Part shown: positions 24,412-34,269 of the stretch, piece by piece
Numbering within the stretch: position 1 is the first letter of the stretch
How the letters are laid out: every line of letters starts with the position of its first letter
From: Gp6-AA40 sp046732795
GTDB lineage: Bacteria; Acidobacteriota; Vicinamibacteria; Vicinamibacterales; UBA2999
DNA length: 64,000 nucleotides
Assembly (NCBI GenBank): GCA_046732795.1
Contig: JBKPNV010000044.1
Span: 28,137-92,136, forward strand
Direction of reading: 5' to 3'
The notes under the pieces: model-generated
Seen by the model: the letters and a program-made list of their open reading frames with translations, nothing else
Database searches by the model: none
Told to the model about the DNA's origin: nothing
Position numbers and translations under genes: made by a program

Positions 24412-26826
24412 GTGCGGGGGACCGTGAAGAGAACGATCGTCGGAATCAGCGCGCTCGGCGTTCTTGTGTGCTGTACCTGGTCGACCGCCGCACAGCAACC
24501 TGCTCGAAGCGCGTCGGCAAGACCCATCGCTGCAGCTGCAGCCTACCAGGCGACCTTGCAGCAATACTGTGTCACCTGTCACAACAACAGGCTGAAGTCA
24601 GGCAACCTGGCGATCGATCAACTCGATATCCATAACCTCAGTGAGGACGCCGAGTCGTGGGAGAAAGTGGTGCGCAAGCTGCGCGTCGGCGCCATGCCGC
24701 CTCGCGGCGCGCGGCGCCCTGACGCGACGACGGCAAACGCCCTCATCACGTGGCTCGAAGGCGAGCTCGATCGTGCCGGCACGGCCAATCCCGGCCGGCC
24801 GACGCTTCGCAGGCTCAATCGAGCGGAGTATGCGAACGCCATTCGCGATCTGCTCTCGCTCGACGTCGACGTCACCTCACTATTGCCGCCCGACGGCGCG
24901 GCATTCGGTTTCGACAACGTCGCCGATGCGCAAGGCAGTTCGCCGGCACTCCTGCAAGCGTATCTTGCGGCCGCACGCAAGATCAGCGCGGTCGCGGTCG
25001 GTGACTCGCGGATCGGTGTCGGCAGCGACACGTACACCGCCCGCCAGGATTTGTCACAGGACGTGCACCTCGAGGGGCTACCCCTCGGCACTGTCGGCGG
25101 CCTGCGGGCGACACACACGTTTCCTTTGGATGCCGAGTACGAATTTCAAGTTCGTCTCTATCGCACGAACCTGAGCGCGATGCGAGGCCTGGAAGATCCA
25201 CAGGAGGTCGAGCTCACGGTCGATGGCGAACGGATCCTTTCGGCGTCGATCGGTGGCGACAAGGATCTGATCGCGCTTCAAACGAACCCGACAGATACGT
25301 CGGACGGAATTGAAGCGACACGGCTGCGCGTCCGGCGCTTCGTCAAGGCGGGCCAGCGGGACGTCGCCGCCGCGTTCATCGAAAAGACGTCGCCAACGTT
25401 CGAGACGCACCGCTTGCAGCGATTCGTTCGCGACTTCGCGAATCCGTTCGACGCCGAGGGTGCACCCCACGTCCTGTCCATCGCCATCCAGGGGCCGTTC
25501 GACGCCAAGGGGGCCGAGAAGCCACCCAGCTCACGTGTCTTCACCTGCACGCCGGCCGGCGCAGCGGGGGAGACGAGCTGCGCGAGGCGCATTCTCTCGG
25601 CCCTCGCCACCCAGGCGTACCGGCGTCCGGTGTCGAGCGCAGAAGTCACTGACCTCATGTCGTCGTACGACCAGGGACGCACGGACGGCTCGTTCAAGAC
25701 CGGCGTGCAATTCGGGTTGCGTCGCATCCTCGCCAGCCCGTCGTTCGTATTTCGTCCGGAAGCCGAGCCCGCGACGCTCGCGCCCGGAACCGCCTACCGC
25801 GTAAGCGATCTCGAGCTGGCGTCGCGGCTGTCGTTCTTTCTGTGGAGTACCCTCCCCGACGACGAACTCATGCGGGTCGCGCGCGAAGGACGGCTCAATC
25901 AGCCGGCGACGCTGCGCGGCGAGATGCGCCGCATGCTCGCGGACCCACGGTCATCTGCCTTCGTCAACAACTTCGCCGGTCAGTGGCTCCACCTGCGTAA
26001 CCTGCGCAGCATCACGCCCAATTCAGATCTGTTCCCCGACTTCGACGACAACCTGCGTCAGGCGTTCCGGCGCGAAGCCGAGCTCTTTTTCGAGAGCGTG
26101 CTGCAGGAGAACCGCAGCGTCCTCGACCTGATGACCGCCGACTACACCTTCGTCAACGAGCGGCTGGCGCGGCAGTACGGCATCGACAATGTCTTCGGCA
26201 GCGGGTTCCGCCGCGTGCAGTTGAAGGATCCGGCGCGATTCGGCCTGCTCGGCAAGGGAGCCGTGCTGCTGGCGACTTCCCACCCTACGACGACGTCGCC
26301 GGTCCTGCGTGGCAAATGGGTGCTCGAGAACATCATCGGTACTCCGCCGCCGGCGCCGCCGGCCGACCTGGATACGGCCCTCAAGACCGACCCGCCGGGG
26401 AGCGCACCCAAGACGATGCGGGCGCAGATGGAGCGGCACCGGACCAATCCAGTCTGCGCGAACTGCCATCAGACAATGGACCCGATTGGCTTTGCGCTCG
26501 AAAACTTCGACGTGGTCGGCACGTGGCGTACGGAGGATCGGTCAGGCCTGTCGCTCGATACCGCGGATATCCTGACCGATGGCACGCCTATCAGTGGTGT
26601 GGCGTCGCTCCGGCAGGCGCTGCTGCGGCGGCCCGACGTCTTCGTGCAGACGCTGACAGAAAAACTGCTCATCTATGCACTCGGCCGCGGCCTCACCGCA
26701 GAGGACATGCCGATTGTTCGAAAGATCGTGCGTGACGCGGCACAACAGCAGTATCGTTTCTCAGCCCTCCTGGACGGGATCGTCGCGAGCGCGCCCTTCC
26801 AGATGCGGCAGAAGGTGGCTAGGTAG
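24412..26826 (+). CDS. DUF1592-type secreted cytochrome c protein
   Basis: This 804-residue secreted protein has the domain string PSCyt1-like heme site, DUF1587, DUF1595, DUF1592, DUF1588 and DUF1585. The first heme site is CVTCH at residues 53-57. DUF1587 is seen as LNRAEYANAIRDLLSLDVD, DUF1592 as LELASRLSFFLWSTLPDDEL, and DUF1588 as ATSHPTTTSPVLRGKWVLE with a second CANCH near residue 686. Such proteins are abundant in planctomycetes, verrucomicrobia and acidobacteria, paired with DUF1552 proteins, and are presumed to be extracytoplasmic redox enzymes; the reaction is not established. GTG 24412 is chosen because it gives the signal peptide (VGISALGVLVCCTWSTAAQ). The DUF1552 gene follows after ten bases. 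Confidence 0.88.
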   Translation: MRGTVKRTIVGISALGVLVCCTWSTAAQQPARSASARPIAAAAAYQATLQQYCVTCHNNRLKSGNLAIDQLDIHNLSEDAESWEKVVRKLRVGAMPPRGARRPDATTANALITWLEGELDRAGTANPGRPTLRRLNRAEYANAIRDLLSLDVDVTSLLPPDGAAFGFDNVADAQGSSPALLQAYLAAARKISAVAVGDSRIGVGSDTYTARQDLSQDVHLEGLPLGTVGGLRATHTFPLDAEYEFQVRLYRTNLSAMRGLEDPQEVELTVDGERILSASIGGDKDLIALQTNPTDTSDGIEATRLRVRRFVKAGQRDVAAAFIEKTSPTFETHRLQRFVRDFANPFDAEGAPHVLSIAIQGPFDAKGAEKPPSSRVFTCTPAGAAGETSCARRILSALATQAYRRPVSSAEVTDLMSSYDQGRTDGSFKTGVQFGLRRILASPSFVFRPEAEPATLAPGTAYRVSDLELASRLSFFLWSTLPDDELMRVAREGRLNQPATLRGEMRRMLADPRSSAFVNNFAGQWLHLRNLRSITPNSDLFPDFDDNLRQAFRREAELFFESVLQENRSVLDLMTADYTFVNERLARQYGIDNVFGSGFRRVQLKDPARFGLLGKGAVLLATSHPTTTSPVLRGKWVLENIIGTPPPAPPADLDTALKTDPPGSAPKTMRAQMERHRTNPVCANCHQTMDPIGFALENFDVVGTWRTEDRSGLSLDTADILTDGTPISGVASLRQALLRRPDVFVQTLTEKLLIYALGRGLTAEDMPIVRKIVRDAAQQQYRFSALLDGIVASAPFQMRQKVAR

Positions 26827-26836
26827 GAGATCGCAC

Positions 26837-28153
26837 ATGTTCCTCACCAAGAGTGCGTTGCCCAGACGGACGTTCCTGCGCGGGATCGGCGCAACCGTCG
26901 CGCTGCCGTTTCTCGATGCAATGGTTCCAGCGGCCACAGCGCTGGCACAGACGCCCGGCGCACGGCCGTCGAGGGTCGGATTCATCTACGTGCCACACGG
27001 CGCGGACATGAGTTCATGGACGCCGACATCAGCGGGCACGCAATTCGAGCTCTCGCCCACACTGCAGACCCTCGCCCCCTTCAAAGAACAGATGGTCGTG
27101 GTCAGCAACCTGCAGCGCGCCGGCGGACAGGCCGGAATGCATGCGGCGGCTGCCAGCGGCTGGCTGAGCGGCGCGATTCCCAAGCGCACCGAAGCCGAAG
27201 ATTTCGAGTGCGGCACGACGATCGATCAGGTGGTCGCCAGGAAGATCGGTCAGTCGTCGCCATTTCCGTCGCTGGAATTCGCAACCGAGGACTTCACCGG
27301 GTACGTCGGCGGTTGCACGCCCGGCTACAGCTGCGCCTACCACGATTCGATTTCATGGGCCACGCCAACCACGCCGCTCCCGATGGAGATCAATCCGCGC
27401 GTGGCGTTCGAGCGCCTCTTCGGCGACGGTGGCTCCGAGGCGGAACGTCAGAGCAAGCTGCGCGAAGAGCGCAGCATTCTCGACGGCGTCCTCAACGACA
27501 TGCGCGCGCTGCAGTCACGCCTTGGCGCGCACGATCGCGCGCGTGTGGCCAATTACCTGGATGACATCCGCGAAATCGAGCGCCGGATTCAACGGAGCGA
27601 GGCTCAGCAGCGGGCGGATGTGACGATGGTCAAGCCGCTCGGCATACCGGAGACCTTCGACGCCCACAGCGCGCTGATGACCGACTTGATTGCCGTAGCC
27701 CTGCAGGCGGAGCTCACGCGCGTCTTCACATTCATGATGTCGCGCGAAGGCAGTCAGCGAACCTTCTCGCAGATCGGGATCAGCGATCCGTGGCACGTCA
27801 CCTCGCACCATGGCGACAAGCCCGAGAAGGTAGCGGCCAACGCGAAGATCAACGTCTTCTGCCTGCAGATGTACGCGCGCCTGCTGGAAAAGCTGCGCGC
27901 GACGCCCGACGGCGACGGCACGCTGCTCGATCGCTCATTGATCTTCTTCGGCAGCGGCATGGCCAACTCCAACGTGCACGCGACCGATCCGCTGCCCATG
28001 GTCGCCGTCGGCGGCGGCACCGGCAGAGGCAACCGTCACGTCGTCCTGCCGAAGAACACACCGCTTGGCAACCTGTGGCTGACGGTGGCCAATCACTTCG
28101 ACAGTCCGATGAGCAAGTTCGGAGAGAGCACAGGTACTGCGGAATTCTTCTGA
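26837..28153 (+). CDS. DUF1552 secreted protein (Tat signal)
   Basis: The 438-residue product starts with a twin-arginine type signal (LPRRTFLRGIGATVALPFLDA), so it is probably folded and cofactor-loaded before export. The rest matches DUF1552: VGFIYVPHGADMSSWTP, an FSHHGDKP-like HHGDKPEKV near residue 332, and FFGSGMANSNVH near residue 373. DUF1552 belongs to the alkaline-phosphatase/sulfatase-like DUF1501 neighbourhood and always travels with DUF1592 cytochromes. I start it at ATG 26837, giving the signal peptide directly; the frame is open further upstream only as a shadow of the previous gene. Its stop shares one base with the ankyrin gene start (TGATG). Confidence 0.88.
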   Translation: MFLTKSALPRRTFLRGIGATVALPFLDAMVPAATALAQTPGARPSRVGFIYVPHGADMSSWTPTSAGTQFELSPTLQTLAPFKEQMVVVSNLQRAGGQAGMHAAAASGWLSGAIPKRTEAEDFECGTTIDQVVARKIGQSSPFPSLEFATEDFTGYVGGCTPGYSCAYHDSISWATPTTPLPMEINPRVAFERLFGDGGSEAERQSKLREERSILDGVLNDMRALQSRLGAHDRARVANYLDDIREIERRIQRSEAQQRADVTMVKPLGIPETFDAHSALMTDLIAVALQAELTRVFTFMMSREGSQRTFSQIGISDPWHVTSHHGDKPEKVAANAKINVFCLQMYARLLEKLRATPDGDGTLLDRSLIFFGSGMANSNVHATDPLPMVAVGGGTGRGNRHVVLPKNTPLGNLWLTVANHFDSPMSKFGESTGTAEFF

Positions 28154-29643
28154 TGCGCTGGGTCGCTTCACTCATCATCCTGGCGATAGCTCTGCCTGCG
28201 CGCGCTGCGGGGCTGGAACCGGAAGTCGTTGCCGCGGTCAAGGCCGGCAACGCTGCATCCGTGCGCACGCTGATCGCACGCAAAGCTGACGTCAACGCGA
28301 CCGAGGTCGACGGGACGAGCGCGCTGCATTGGGCGGTTCGCGCCGGCGATGTGTCGAGCGCAGAACTGCTGATTCGGGCGGGCGCGCGAGTCGATGCGGC
28401 GAACCGGTACGGCGTCACCCCGCTGTCGCTGGCGGCGCGCATCGGACGCGCGGACCTCATCGACCTCCTGCTGAAATCCGGCGCGAGCGTCAAAAGCGCC
28501 GAGGCCACGCTTCCCGAAGGGCAGACGCTCGTCATGCACGCGGCGAGAACGGGCAGCGTCGACGCCGTGAAGCGCCTGATCGCGGCCGGCTCGGACGTGA
28601 ACGCGCACGAGACGCGCACCGGGACGACCGCGCTGGTGTGGGCGGCCGTCAGCAACCGGGCGGATGCCGTCCGTGCCCTCGCTGAGGCCGGAGCCGACGC
28701 GAACATCCAGTCCACGGTCACCCGCTATCCGCACACGCAGAATGGCGTGCTGCTCTCGGGCGTCGAAGAAGGCGTCTCGTATGTCGGGCAGACGGTGCTG
28801 CCACGCGGCGGCTGGTCCGCCGTGATGTACGCGGCGCGCGAAGGCGCCGTCGACGCGGCGCACGCGCTGGCCGACGCTGGCGCGAATCTCGACCTGCAGG
28901 ACCCGGAGGGCACGACCGCCCTCATCATCGCCATCATCAACGCGCACTGGGAAACTGCGTCGGTTCTCATCGCGAAAGGCGCGGACCTGAACCTGGCCGA
29001 CATCAAGGGCATGACGCCGCTGTACGCCGCCATCGACATGCATACGCTGGGCGATACCTTCGGCCGGCCGTATCCGCCCGCGCCCGTCATCGAGGGCAGC
29101 ATCGGCATCATCAAAATGCTTCTTGCGAAAGGAGCCAGTCCCAATGCGCGCTTGAACGGACCGATCCTCAAGCGTGTCTACGACGCGGGAGACAACAGGC
29201 TCGGCGAAGGCTCGACGCCCTTCATGCGTGCGGCGCGCAAGTGCGACGCGACCGTCATGCAGTTACTGCTCGACGCCGGTGCCGATGCGAAACTGACGCA
29301 GAAAAGCGGGAACAATGCACTCATGCTCGCGGCTGGAGCGGTGAGCTCCGGTGGGGACGAGAGCCAGCATATCTCGGAAGAACAGGCGCTCGCCGCGATC
29401 GAGATTGGCATTGCGGCGGGAATGGATGTCAACGAGACCAACGCCAACGGCGACACGGCCCTGCACACTGCCGCGACGACCGGTAGCGGACTTCATTCTG
29501 TGATTCGACTGCTGGTTCAGTCAGGCGCCCGCCTCGACATCACGAACAAAGCCGGGCGCACACCGCTCGAGGCTGCTCAACGCGCGCGCCAGCCTGACGA
29601 AGCCACGATCGCGCTGCTTCGCGAGTTGACCGGCTCAAAGTAA
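28153..29643 (+). CDS. secreted ankyrin-repeat protein
   Basis: This 496-residue protein has a signal peptide (MRWVASLIILAIALPARAAG) followed by a near-continuous array of about ten ankyrin repeats. Repeat hallmarks are visible throughout: GTSALHWAVRAGD, GVTPLSLAARIGRADLIDLLL, GTTALIIAIINAHWETASVLI, GMTPLYAAIDMH, GNNALMLAAG and GDTALHTAAT. Two longer inserts break the array, near residues 190-220 and 300-320. It is directly coupled to the DUF1552 gene. The recurring DUF1592-DUF1552-ankyrin order suggests the ankyrin protein is a periplasmic scaffold for the pair, which is inference. Any cargo is unknown. Confidence 0.9.
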   Translation: MRWVASLIILAIALPARAAGLEPEVVAAVKAGNAASVRTLIARKADVNATEVDGTSALHWAVRAGDVSSAELLIRAGARVDAANRYGVTPLSLAARIGRADLIDLLLKSGASVKSAEATLPEGQTLVMHAARTGSVDAVKRLIAAGSDVNAHETRTGTTALVWAAVSNRADAVRALAEAGADANIQSTVTRYPHTQNGVLLSGVEEGVSYVGQTVLPRGGWSAVMYAAREGAVDAAHALADAGANLDLQDPEGTTALIIAIINAHWETASVLIAKGADLNLADIKGMTPLYAAIDMHTLGDTFGRPYPPAPVIEGSIGIIKMLLAKGASPNARLNGPILKRVYDAGDNRLGEGSTPFMRAARKCDATVMQLLLDAGADAKLTQKSGNNALMLAAGAVSSGGDESQHISEEQALAAIEIGIAAGMDVNETNANGDTALHTAATTGSGLHSVIRLLVQSGARLDITNKAGRTPLEAAQRARQPDEATIALLRELTGSK

Positions 29644-29654
29644 CTACGGCTAAC

Positions 29655-29694
29655 GCTCTTCGACATGGCGAAGAGCGCGGGCTTCAGCCCCCGC
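29655..29694. terminator. two consecutive hairpins after the ankyrin gene
   Basis: GCTCTTCG (29655-29662) and CGAAGAGC (29669-29676) make an eight-base-pair stem. It is followed at once by GCGGGC-TTCA-GCCC, a smaller hairpin of the type seen again at 36415. They lie between convergent genes and could end transcription from both sides. No T-tract is present. Confidence 0.45.
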
Positions 29695-29759
29695 ATCGCG
29701 ATAATTGCGCACGCTAACCCTGCGCTGACGCCCACAGGGAAAACACCTGAAGACTCGCG

Positions 29760-32510
29760 CTACTTCTTAACAGATGTATCAGATTCATCCTCGAGGCTTG
29801 TCGCTTCCGCCGTCGAGTAATAGATCGCGTTGAACAGGAATTTGAACGTTCCGTGTGATTGCGCGCGGAAGTTGATTTCCGGGCCGAAGATCAATACGCG
29901 GCCGCGACCGAGCCGCGCATCGGCCACCGCGACACCGTTTTCGAGGTACTTCTGGCCCCAGGCCCAGCCGCTTCGCAGCGGCGACGCGCTCGAGAACCAC
30001 GCCACCCGCGTGATGACGTCCCCGGCCTCGCTTCGGAGGCGGAAGACCGGGCTGTTGTCGAAGAAGAGATCCACCTGACGCTCGAATCCGTACCCGAGCG
30101 GCGTGGTGTTGTCGACGCTCGCGCGAAGCACTGACCCTGGGATGTAGTACTGCTCCGGCGTCAGCGGACGACCTCCCTCGCTGCGTGGTTCGACGAGGGC
30201 GCTCGACAGCCCCAGCCCGAGATCTGCCGCGATCGCCGTCGATCGGCCGACCGTGATGAGGGTGCCGCCTTGTTCGACGAACGCCTTCAGCTCGGGCACT
30301 GAACGCGCGCTGGACAAGGACCCAGTCGTGTGCCGGTACTCAGCGGGGATATTGCTGGCGCGCTCACTGCTATCGCGATCGTTGAGCACCGCGTCGTCGG
30401 TGAGAACGACGACGTCATAGTGGCTCTTCAACGCTCCGGCGTCGATATCCTGCGAGTAGATGACGTCGAACGGGAATCCGTATCGCTCCAGCAACCAGCG
30501 CGTCCAGCCACTGGGGCTCGAACCGCCGTAGCGATCCCACAGGGCGATGCGCACCGGCCGAAGCTTGAGCGCCGCACCCGCCGGCGGCGACGCGACTCCG
30601 TTGAACGTCACACCGAGATCAGCCGCAGTCTTCTCGAGAACCGCCCGCGTCTGCGGCCGCGCCCGGATATACATCACGCCTGTGCCTTCTTCGCCGCCCC
30701 CGAGCGTACGGTCGCGCGGCCAGAAGACGCTCTCTCCGGCAGCGAGCAGTCGTCCGACGGCGGTGAAGGCGTCGTTTTGATGATGGCTGACCAGATATCC
30801 GGCAGAACGGGGAGTTCCCGTCACTCGGCCGGCAGGCATCGACACCGACTCAACTCGCTCAAACGGTCCTTCGAGGCCCTCGAGGATACGATCGAACTTC
30901 ACGCCCATCTGGAACGCCAGCGTCCACCCGGCACTGTCGTAAGGTGGAATTGGCGCCGCGCCGGGGCGCGGAATGTCGTCGGGATGGTCCTGGGGCTCGA
31001 ACATGTCGAGCACGTGCGGACGAAAGGCCTGCGCCGTCTTCACGACAAACGATCCCGACGGGTATCGCTTGCCGCCGGCGCTGAACTCGGCCGTCGCGCG
31101 CTGGACTGCGATCCCAGTCTTGAGCAGGGCATCGATGAACCTGGTCGCCGTCAGGAAGTCGGGCTGATCGGAAGGCAATACGTACGCGCGAGCGTCGCGA
31201 CGTGCAGGGTCGCGAAACTGCCGGTCGTAGTCGCCGCGAAATTGCGACGCCCCCGAACTGGCGAGCGCACGCGGCGAAACGGTCCACGAGTCTCGATTGC
31301 CGCGCTCAATCGAATTCTTCCCCATCCGGTACATGCCGAAGAGCAGCGCTTCGCGATGGCGTGAGGCGACATCGAGCACCGCGCGGTTCGCCGTCATCGA
31401 GTAGTCGATCGACTGACGGAACCGCCACCGCTGTGGCGCGATCGGATACGGCAGATCGGCGCTCGGCAGCTGGCGTTCCGGTACGAACGGGATGTCGATT
31501 GGCGTCGGGCTGCCGATCGTTTCGGTCAGCAGTCCGATCTGGTTATGGAAGTACGCGGTCGTTCTCAGGCCGCCGTTCCACCACGCCGAGTAGTTCGAAC
31601 CCGTGCGCATCGTCACGCCGGGCTTCCCCTCTGCCGCGAAACGCGCGTGCATCGCCGCGCCGACGAGATCGATTGAGACCGGAATCAGCGGATCCAGGAA
31701 GTAATTGAATGGGTCCCGGAACGGCGGCGCGAACATTACCGTCCCCGGCGGCCCCGTCTGATGATGGTCGTAGACGATCTGCGGAAACCACTCCTTGTAG
31801 AGAACGCGGTTTATGTTGATCGTCTCGGCCTGGCTCGACATGTAGAAGTCGCGGTTATTGTCGTGCCCGACGTATTTCTGATACGCGCGCGGGACACCGG
31901 CCAGCGAGCGGCGGGCAGGATCGCCTTCGCGCATGTACCAGTTGGCCACGAGCTCGTGACCATCGGGGTTGGCATTCACCGCCAGCACGATCACGTCCCT
32001 CAGAAAGCGGCGCGTCTCTTCGTCTGTACCGCTCACCAGCTGATACACCGTTTCGATGAGCTGCTGCGCGCCCAGCACTTCGTTGGCATGCAGACCGCCA
32101 TCGATCCAGACGATGGCTTTCCCTTCCGCAGCCACGGCGTGCGCCTGAGCATCATTCAGCCCTTCGGCAAGCGCGAGACGCCGCGAGAGGTCCCGATAGT
32201 GATCCAGCCTGCGCAGATTCTCTGGCGCCGAGATAATTGCCATCCACTGACTGCGGCCCTCTTCCGTGCGGCCGATGTCCACGAGCCGCAGCCGGTCGGA
32301 CTCGCGCGCGAGGCGCTTCCAGTACGTTTCGAGTTGCGAGTAGGTGGCGAGGAAGTAGTCATCGCCGATGTTCGCGCCGAACTCGACGGAGGGCGGGGTG
32401 ATGGTGGAGACGCTTTGCGATTGCGTGCGCGAGTACGCGGCCGTCAGCAGGAGCAGCAGCGACAGCCCGATCAAGACCCGCGTACGCGTCAGCACGGTCA
32501 CGGCAGCCAT
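29760..32510 (-). CDS. secreted M14-family zinc carboxypeptidase
   Basis: The 916-residue exported metallopeptidase has an N-terminal hydrophobic signal (VLIGLSLLLLLTAAYS) and an M14 catalytic domain over about residues 50-400. Zinc ligands H141 and E144 are in GGLHANEV and the third histidine is in VYDHHQTGPPGT. NPDGHE and the late LTETIGS, carrying the likely catalytic glutamate, complete the site. The long C-terminal region (about 560-900) has alpha/beta segments such as VVVLTDDAVLN and AFVEQGGTLITVGRSTAI that resemble a glutamine-amidotransferase/ThuA-like domain. That two-part plan is common in large acidobacterial M14 proteins. It may trim peptides or peptidoglycan. The GNAT gene ends 12 bases upstream. 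Confidence 0.88.
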   Translation of the reverse strand: MAAVTVLTRTRVLIGLSLLLLLTAAYSRTQSQSVSTITPPSVEFGANIGDDYFLATYSQLETYWKRLARESDRLRLVDIGRTEEGRSQWMAIISAPENLRRLDHYRDLSRRLALAEGLNDAQAHAVAAEGKAIVWIDGGLHANEVLGAQQLIETVYQLVSGTDEETRRFLRDVIVLAVNANPDGHELVANWYMREGDPARRSLAGVPRAYQKYVGHDNNRDFYMSSQAETININRVLYKEWFPQIVYDHHQTGPPGTVMFAPPFRDPFNYFLDPLIPVSIDLVGAAMHARFAAEGKPGVTMRTGSNYSAWWNGGLRTTAYFHNQIGLLTETIGSPTPIDIPFVPERQLPSADLPYPIAPQRWRFRQSIDYSMTANRAVLDVASRHREALLFGMYRMGKNSIERGNRDSWTVSPRALASSGASQFRGDYDRQFRDPARRDARAYVLPSDQPDFLTATRFIDALLKTGIAVQRATAEFSAGGKRYPSGSFVVKTAQAFRPHVLDMFEPQDHPDDIPRPGAAPIPPYDSAGWTLAFQMGVKFDRILEGLEGPFERVESVSMPAGRVTGTPRSAGYLVSHHQNDAFTAVGRLLAAGESVFWPRDRTLGGGEEGTGVMYIRARPQTRAVLEKTAADLGVTFNGVASPPAGAALKLRPVRIALWDRYGGSSPSGWTRWLLERYGFPFDVIYSQDIDAGALKSHYDVVVLTDDAVLNDRDSSERASNIPAEYRHTTGSLSSARSVPELKAFVEQGGTLITVGRSTAIAADLGLGLSSALVEPRSEGGRPLTPEQYYIPGSVLRASVDNTTPLGYGFERQVDLFFDNSPVFRLRSEAGDVITRVAWFSSASPLRSGWAWGQKYLENGVAVADARLGRGRVLIFGPEINFRAQSHGTFKFLFNAIYYSTAEATSLEDESDTSVKK

Positions 32511-32522
32511 CTTTCCACAGGA

Positions 32523-33332
32523 TCAGAACTTCACCAGAATTGCGCGGGTATACACGATGCGGAATCCAAGCCGTTCGAACGTTCGCTGCGAGACGCTGCC
32601 CGGTTCGGTAGTGGCAATGATCAAGTCGGCCTTCCGTAATCCGTCGTTCATGGCGCGCGCAACGATGGCGCTTTGCAGTCCCCGGCGACGAAACGCGGAA
32701 CGGGTCGCGGTCCCGGCAATACACATGACGCCGCCCTTGATGAAACTTACGGCGGCCGAGGCCGGCTCTCCGTCAACGTGCGCAACGTACCGCACGATCT
32801 CGGGATGAAAGAACAGCCGCATGATGTCACTGATGGCTGCCACGGCATCATGCGGCATCGGAGGGCTCCCGGGCACGAGTCGATCGGGCACTGAGAAGCC
32901 CTCGGCAACCACGTTCAGCCACTGTTGCTCGTCGGCGTCGGCTTCGACGGTAATATCGGCGCCAGCAGCCAGCTGCACAGGCTCACTCGGCGCTGGCCGG
33001 GCGAGCTCGTTCTCGAAGGCCTGCAGGACGTAGCCACGCCGGGTCAACCGCGAGGGCAGGTCAGCCGAGGCGAGCGGACACAGCTCGATTTGCACTGGAC
33101 AGCTCCGCTCGCCGTAAAACTGCTCGACCGCGTCGATGTCGTCGTCGCTCACGTCGATGCCCAGACCGAGGCCGAGCATCTTGTTGACGGGTGAGCCGGG
33201 GGCGGCGTACACGGCCAAGCCGCCGGCGCGCTCGAGCGTCGCGGCATCGGGCGCGACGCCCAGGGTCGCCATCGCGCAGAAGTCGATCTCGGCACGATCG
33301 ATTCGTCGTGCGAGCTCGAGGGTCGCGTGCAT
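32523..33332 (-). CDS. GNAT-family acetyltransferase
   Basis: In this 269-residue protein the C-terminal half is a GNAT domain. Acetyl-CoA motif A is TATRSAFRRRGLQSAIVARAM, followed by the TTEPGSVSQRTFERLGFRIVY end typical of these enzymes. The N-terminal half (residues 1-130) has a weaker, GNAT-like pattern without a usable CoA loop, suggesting a degenerate tandem repeat. Substrate is unknown. It lies upstream of the M14 peptidase gene in the same direction with a 12-base gap, and its start faces the exonuclease gene across 53 bases. Confidence 0.8.
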   Translation of the reverse strand: MHATLELARRIDRAEIDFCAMATLGVAPDAATLERAGGLAVYAAPGSPVNKMLGLGLGIDVSDDDIDAVEQFYGERSCPVQIELCPLASADLPSRLTRRGYVLQAFENELARPAPSEPVQLAAGADITVEADADEQQWLNVVAEGFSVPDRLVPGSPPMPHDAVAAISDIMRLFFHPEIVRYVAHVDGEPASAAVSFIKGGVMCIAGTATRSAFRRRGLQSAIVARAMNDGLRKADLIIATTEPGSVSQRTFERLGFRIVYTRAILVKF

Positions 33333-33385
33333 GACCTACACTTTAGCCTGTAGCCACAGTCCACAGACGGGCCAGCAACCCTTCA

Positions 33386-34147
33386 ATGAAAATCGCCACG
33401 TGGAATGTCAACGGGATCCGCGCAAGGCAAGCCGAGCTTCAGCAGTTCATCGAGCGCGAGCAGCCCGATGTGCTGTGTCTCCAGGAAATCAAGGCATCGC
33501 TCGATCAATTGCCCGTCTGGATCTGCCAGCTCGAGGGATATTCGTGCTATTGGCACGGCGGCAAGGGTTATTCAGGCGTGGCGCTTCACGTCCGCGCCGC
33601 AACGTATCCCGATCCACCGGCGTTCCGGCATCCTCCCTTCGACTTCGAGCATCGGATCGTCACCGTGTCGCTACCTGACGTAACCGTTGCGTCGATTTAC
33701 GTACCGAACGGCGGCAAGGATTTCGTCGCGAAGATGCGCTTCCTCGACGACATGCGGAAATTTGCGGCCGAATGCCAGGCTGCGGGATCACCGCTCGTGA
33801 TGTGCGGCGACATGAACGTCGCGCGAACCGACATGGACGTGCATCCAAAAGAGCGGCGCCCCGGCATCGTTGGTCAGCGCCCTGATGAGCGCGCCTTGAT
33901 CGAGCAGATCCTCGGCCACGGTCTCGTCGACGTGCATCGGACGCTCGACCCTGAGAACGCCAACCTGTTCACGTGGTGGGCGCCCTGGCGCAACCTCAAA
34001 CAGCGCAACATCGGATGGCGTCTCGACTATGTGTTTGCCAGCGAGGCCCTCGCCGCGCGCGCGACATCGTGTGTCGTGCAACGCGAGTTCGGCACCAGCG
34101 ATCATGGTCCGGTGGTTGCGGTGTTCGACATGGCGGTTCGTGTTTAG
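33386..34147 (+). CDS. xthA: exodeoxyribonuclease III
   Basis: ExoIII is a Mg-dependent AP endonuclease and 3'-5' exonuclease in base-excision repair. All motifs of the EEP family are present: MKIATWNVNGIRAR, LCLQEIKAS with the metal-binding glutamate, SIYVPNGG, GDMNVARTDMDVHP, WRLDYVFAS and the terminal TSDHGPVVAVF with the catalytic Asp-His. The 253 residues match the usual length. It is divergent from the GNAT gene and convergent with the YkgJ-like gene. The 3' side holds a family-3 palindromic repeat that may act as terminator. Confidence 0.93.
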   Translation: MKIATWNVNGIRARQAELQQFIEREQPDVLCLQEIKASLDQLPVWICQLEGYSCYWHGGKGYSGVALHVRAATYPDPPAFRHPPFDFEHRIVTVSLPDVTVASIYVPNGGKDFVAKMRFLDDMRKFAAECQAAGSPLVMCGDMNVARTDMDVHPKERRPGIVGQRPDERALIEQILGHGLVDVHRTLDPENANLFTWWAPWRNLKQRNIGWRLDYVFASEALAARATSCVVQREFGTSDHGPVVAVFDMAVRV

Positions 34148-34229
34148 AGATGCGCCGTCTGAACACCTGCCTCTACGACTTTACGCAGCGTTGGCCAGCG
34201 TGCAGACCCGCATTCACAGATTTACGCAT

Positions 34230-34256
34230 GTGAAGGGGTGTGAAGGGGTCTGACCC
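34230..34256. repeat. palindromic repeat, family 3 (GAAGGGGTC..GACCCC), copy A
   Basis: TGAAGGGGTG is followed directly by TGAAGGGGTC and then TGACCCC, so the left half-site is doubled and the right half complete over GGGGTC-T-GACCCC. It sits in the convergent gap between exonuclease III and the YkgJ-like gene. A perfect version is at 50669-50691. Confidence 0.75.
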
Positions 34257-34269
34257 CGTCTGGATTCCG

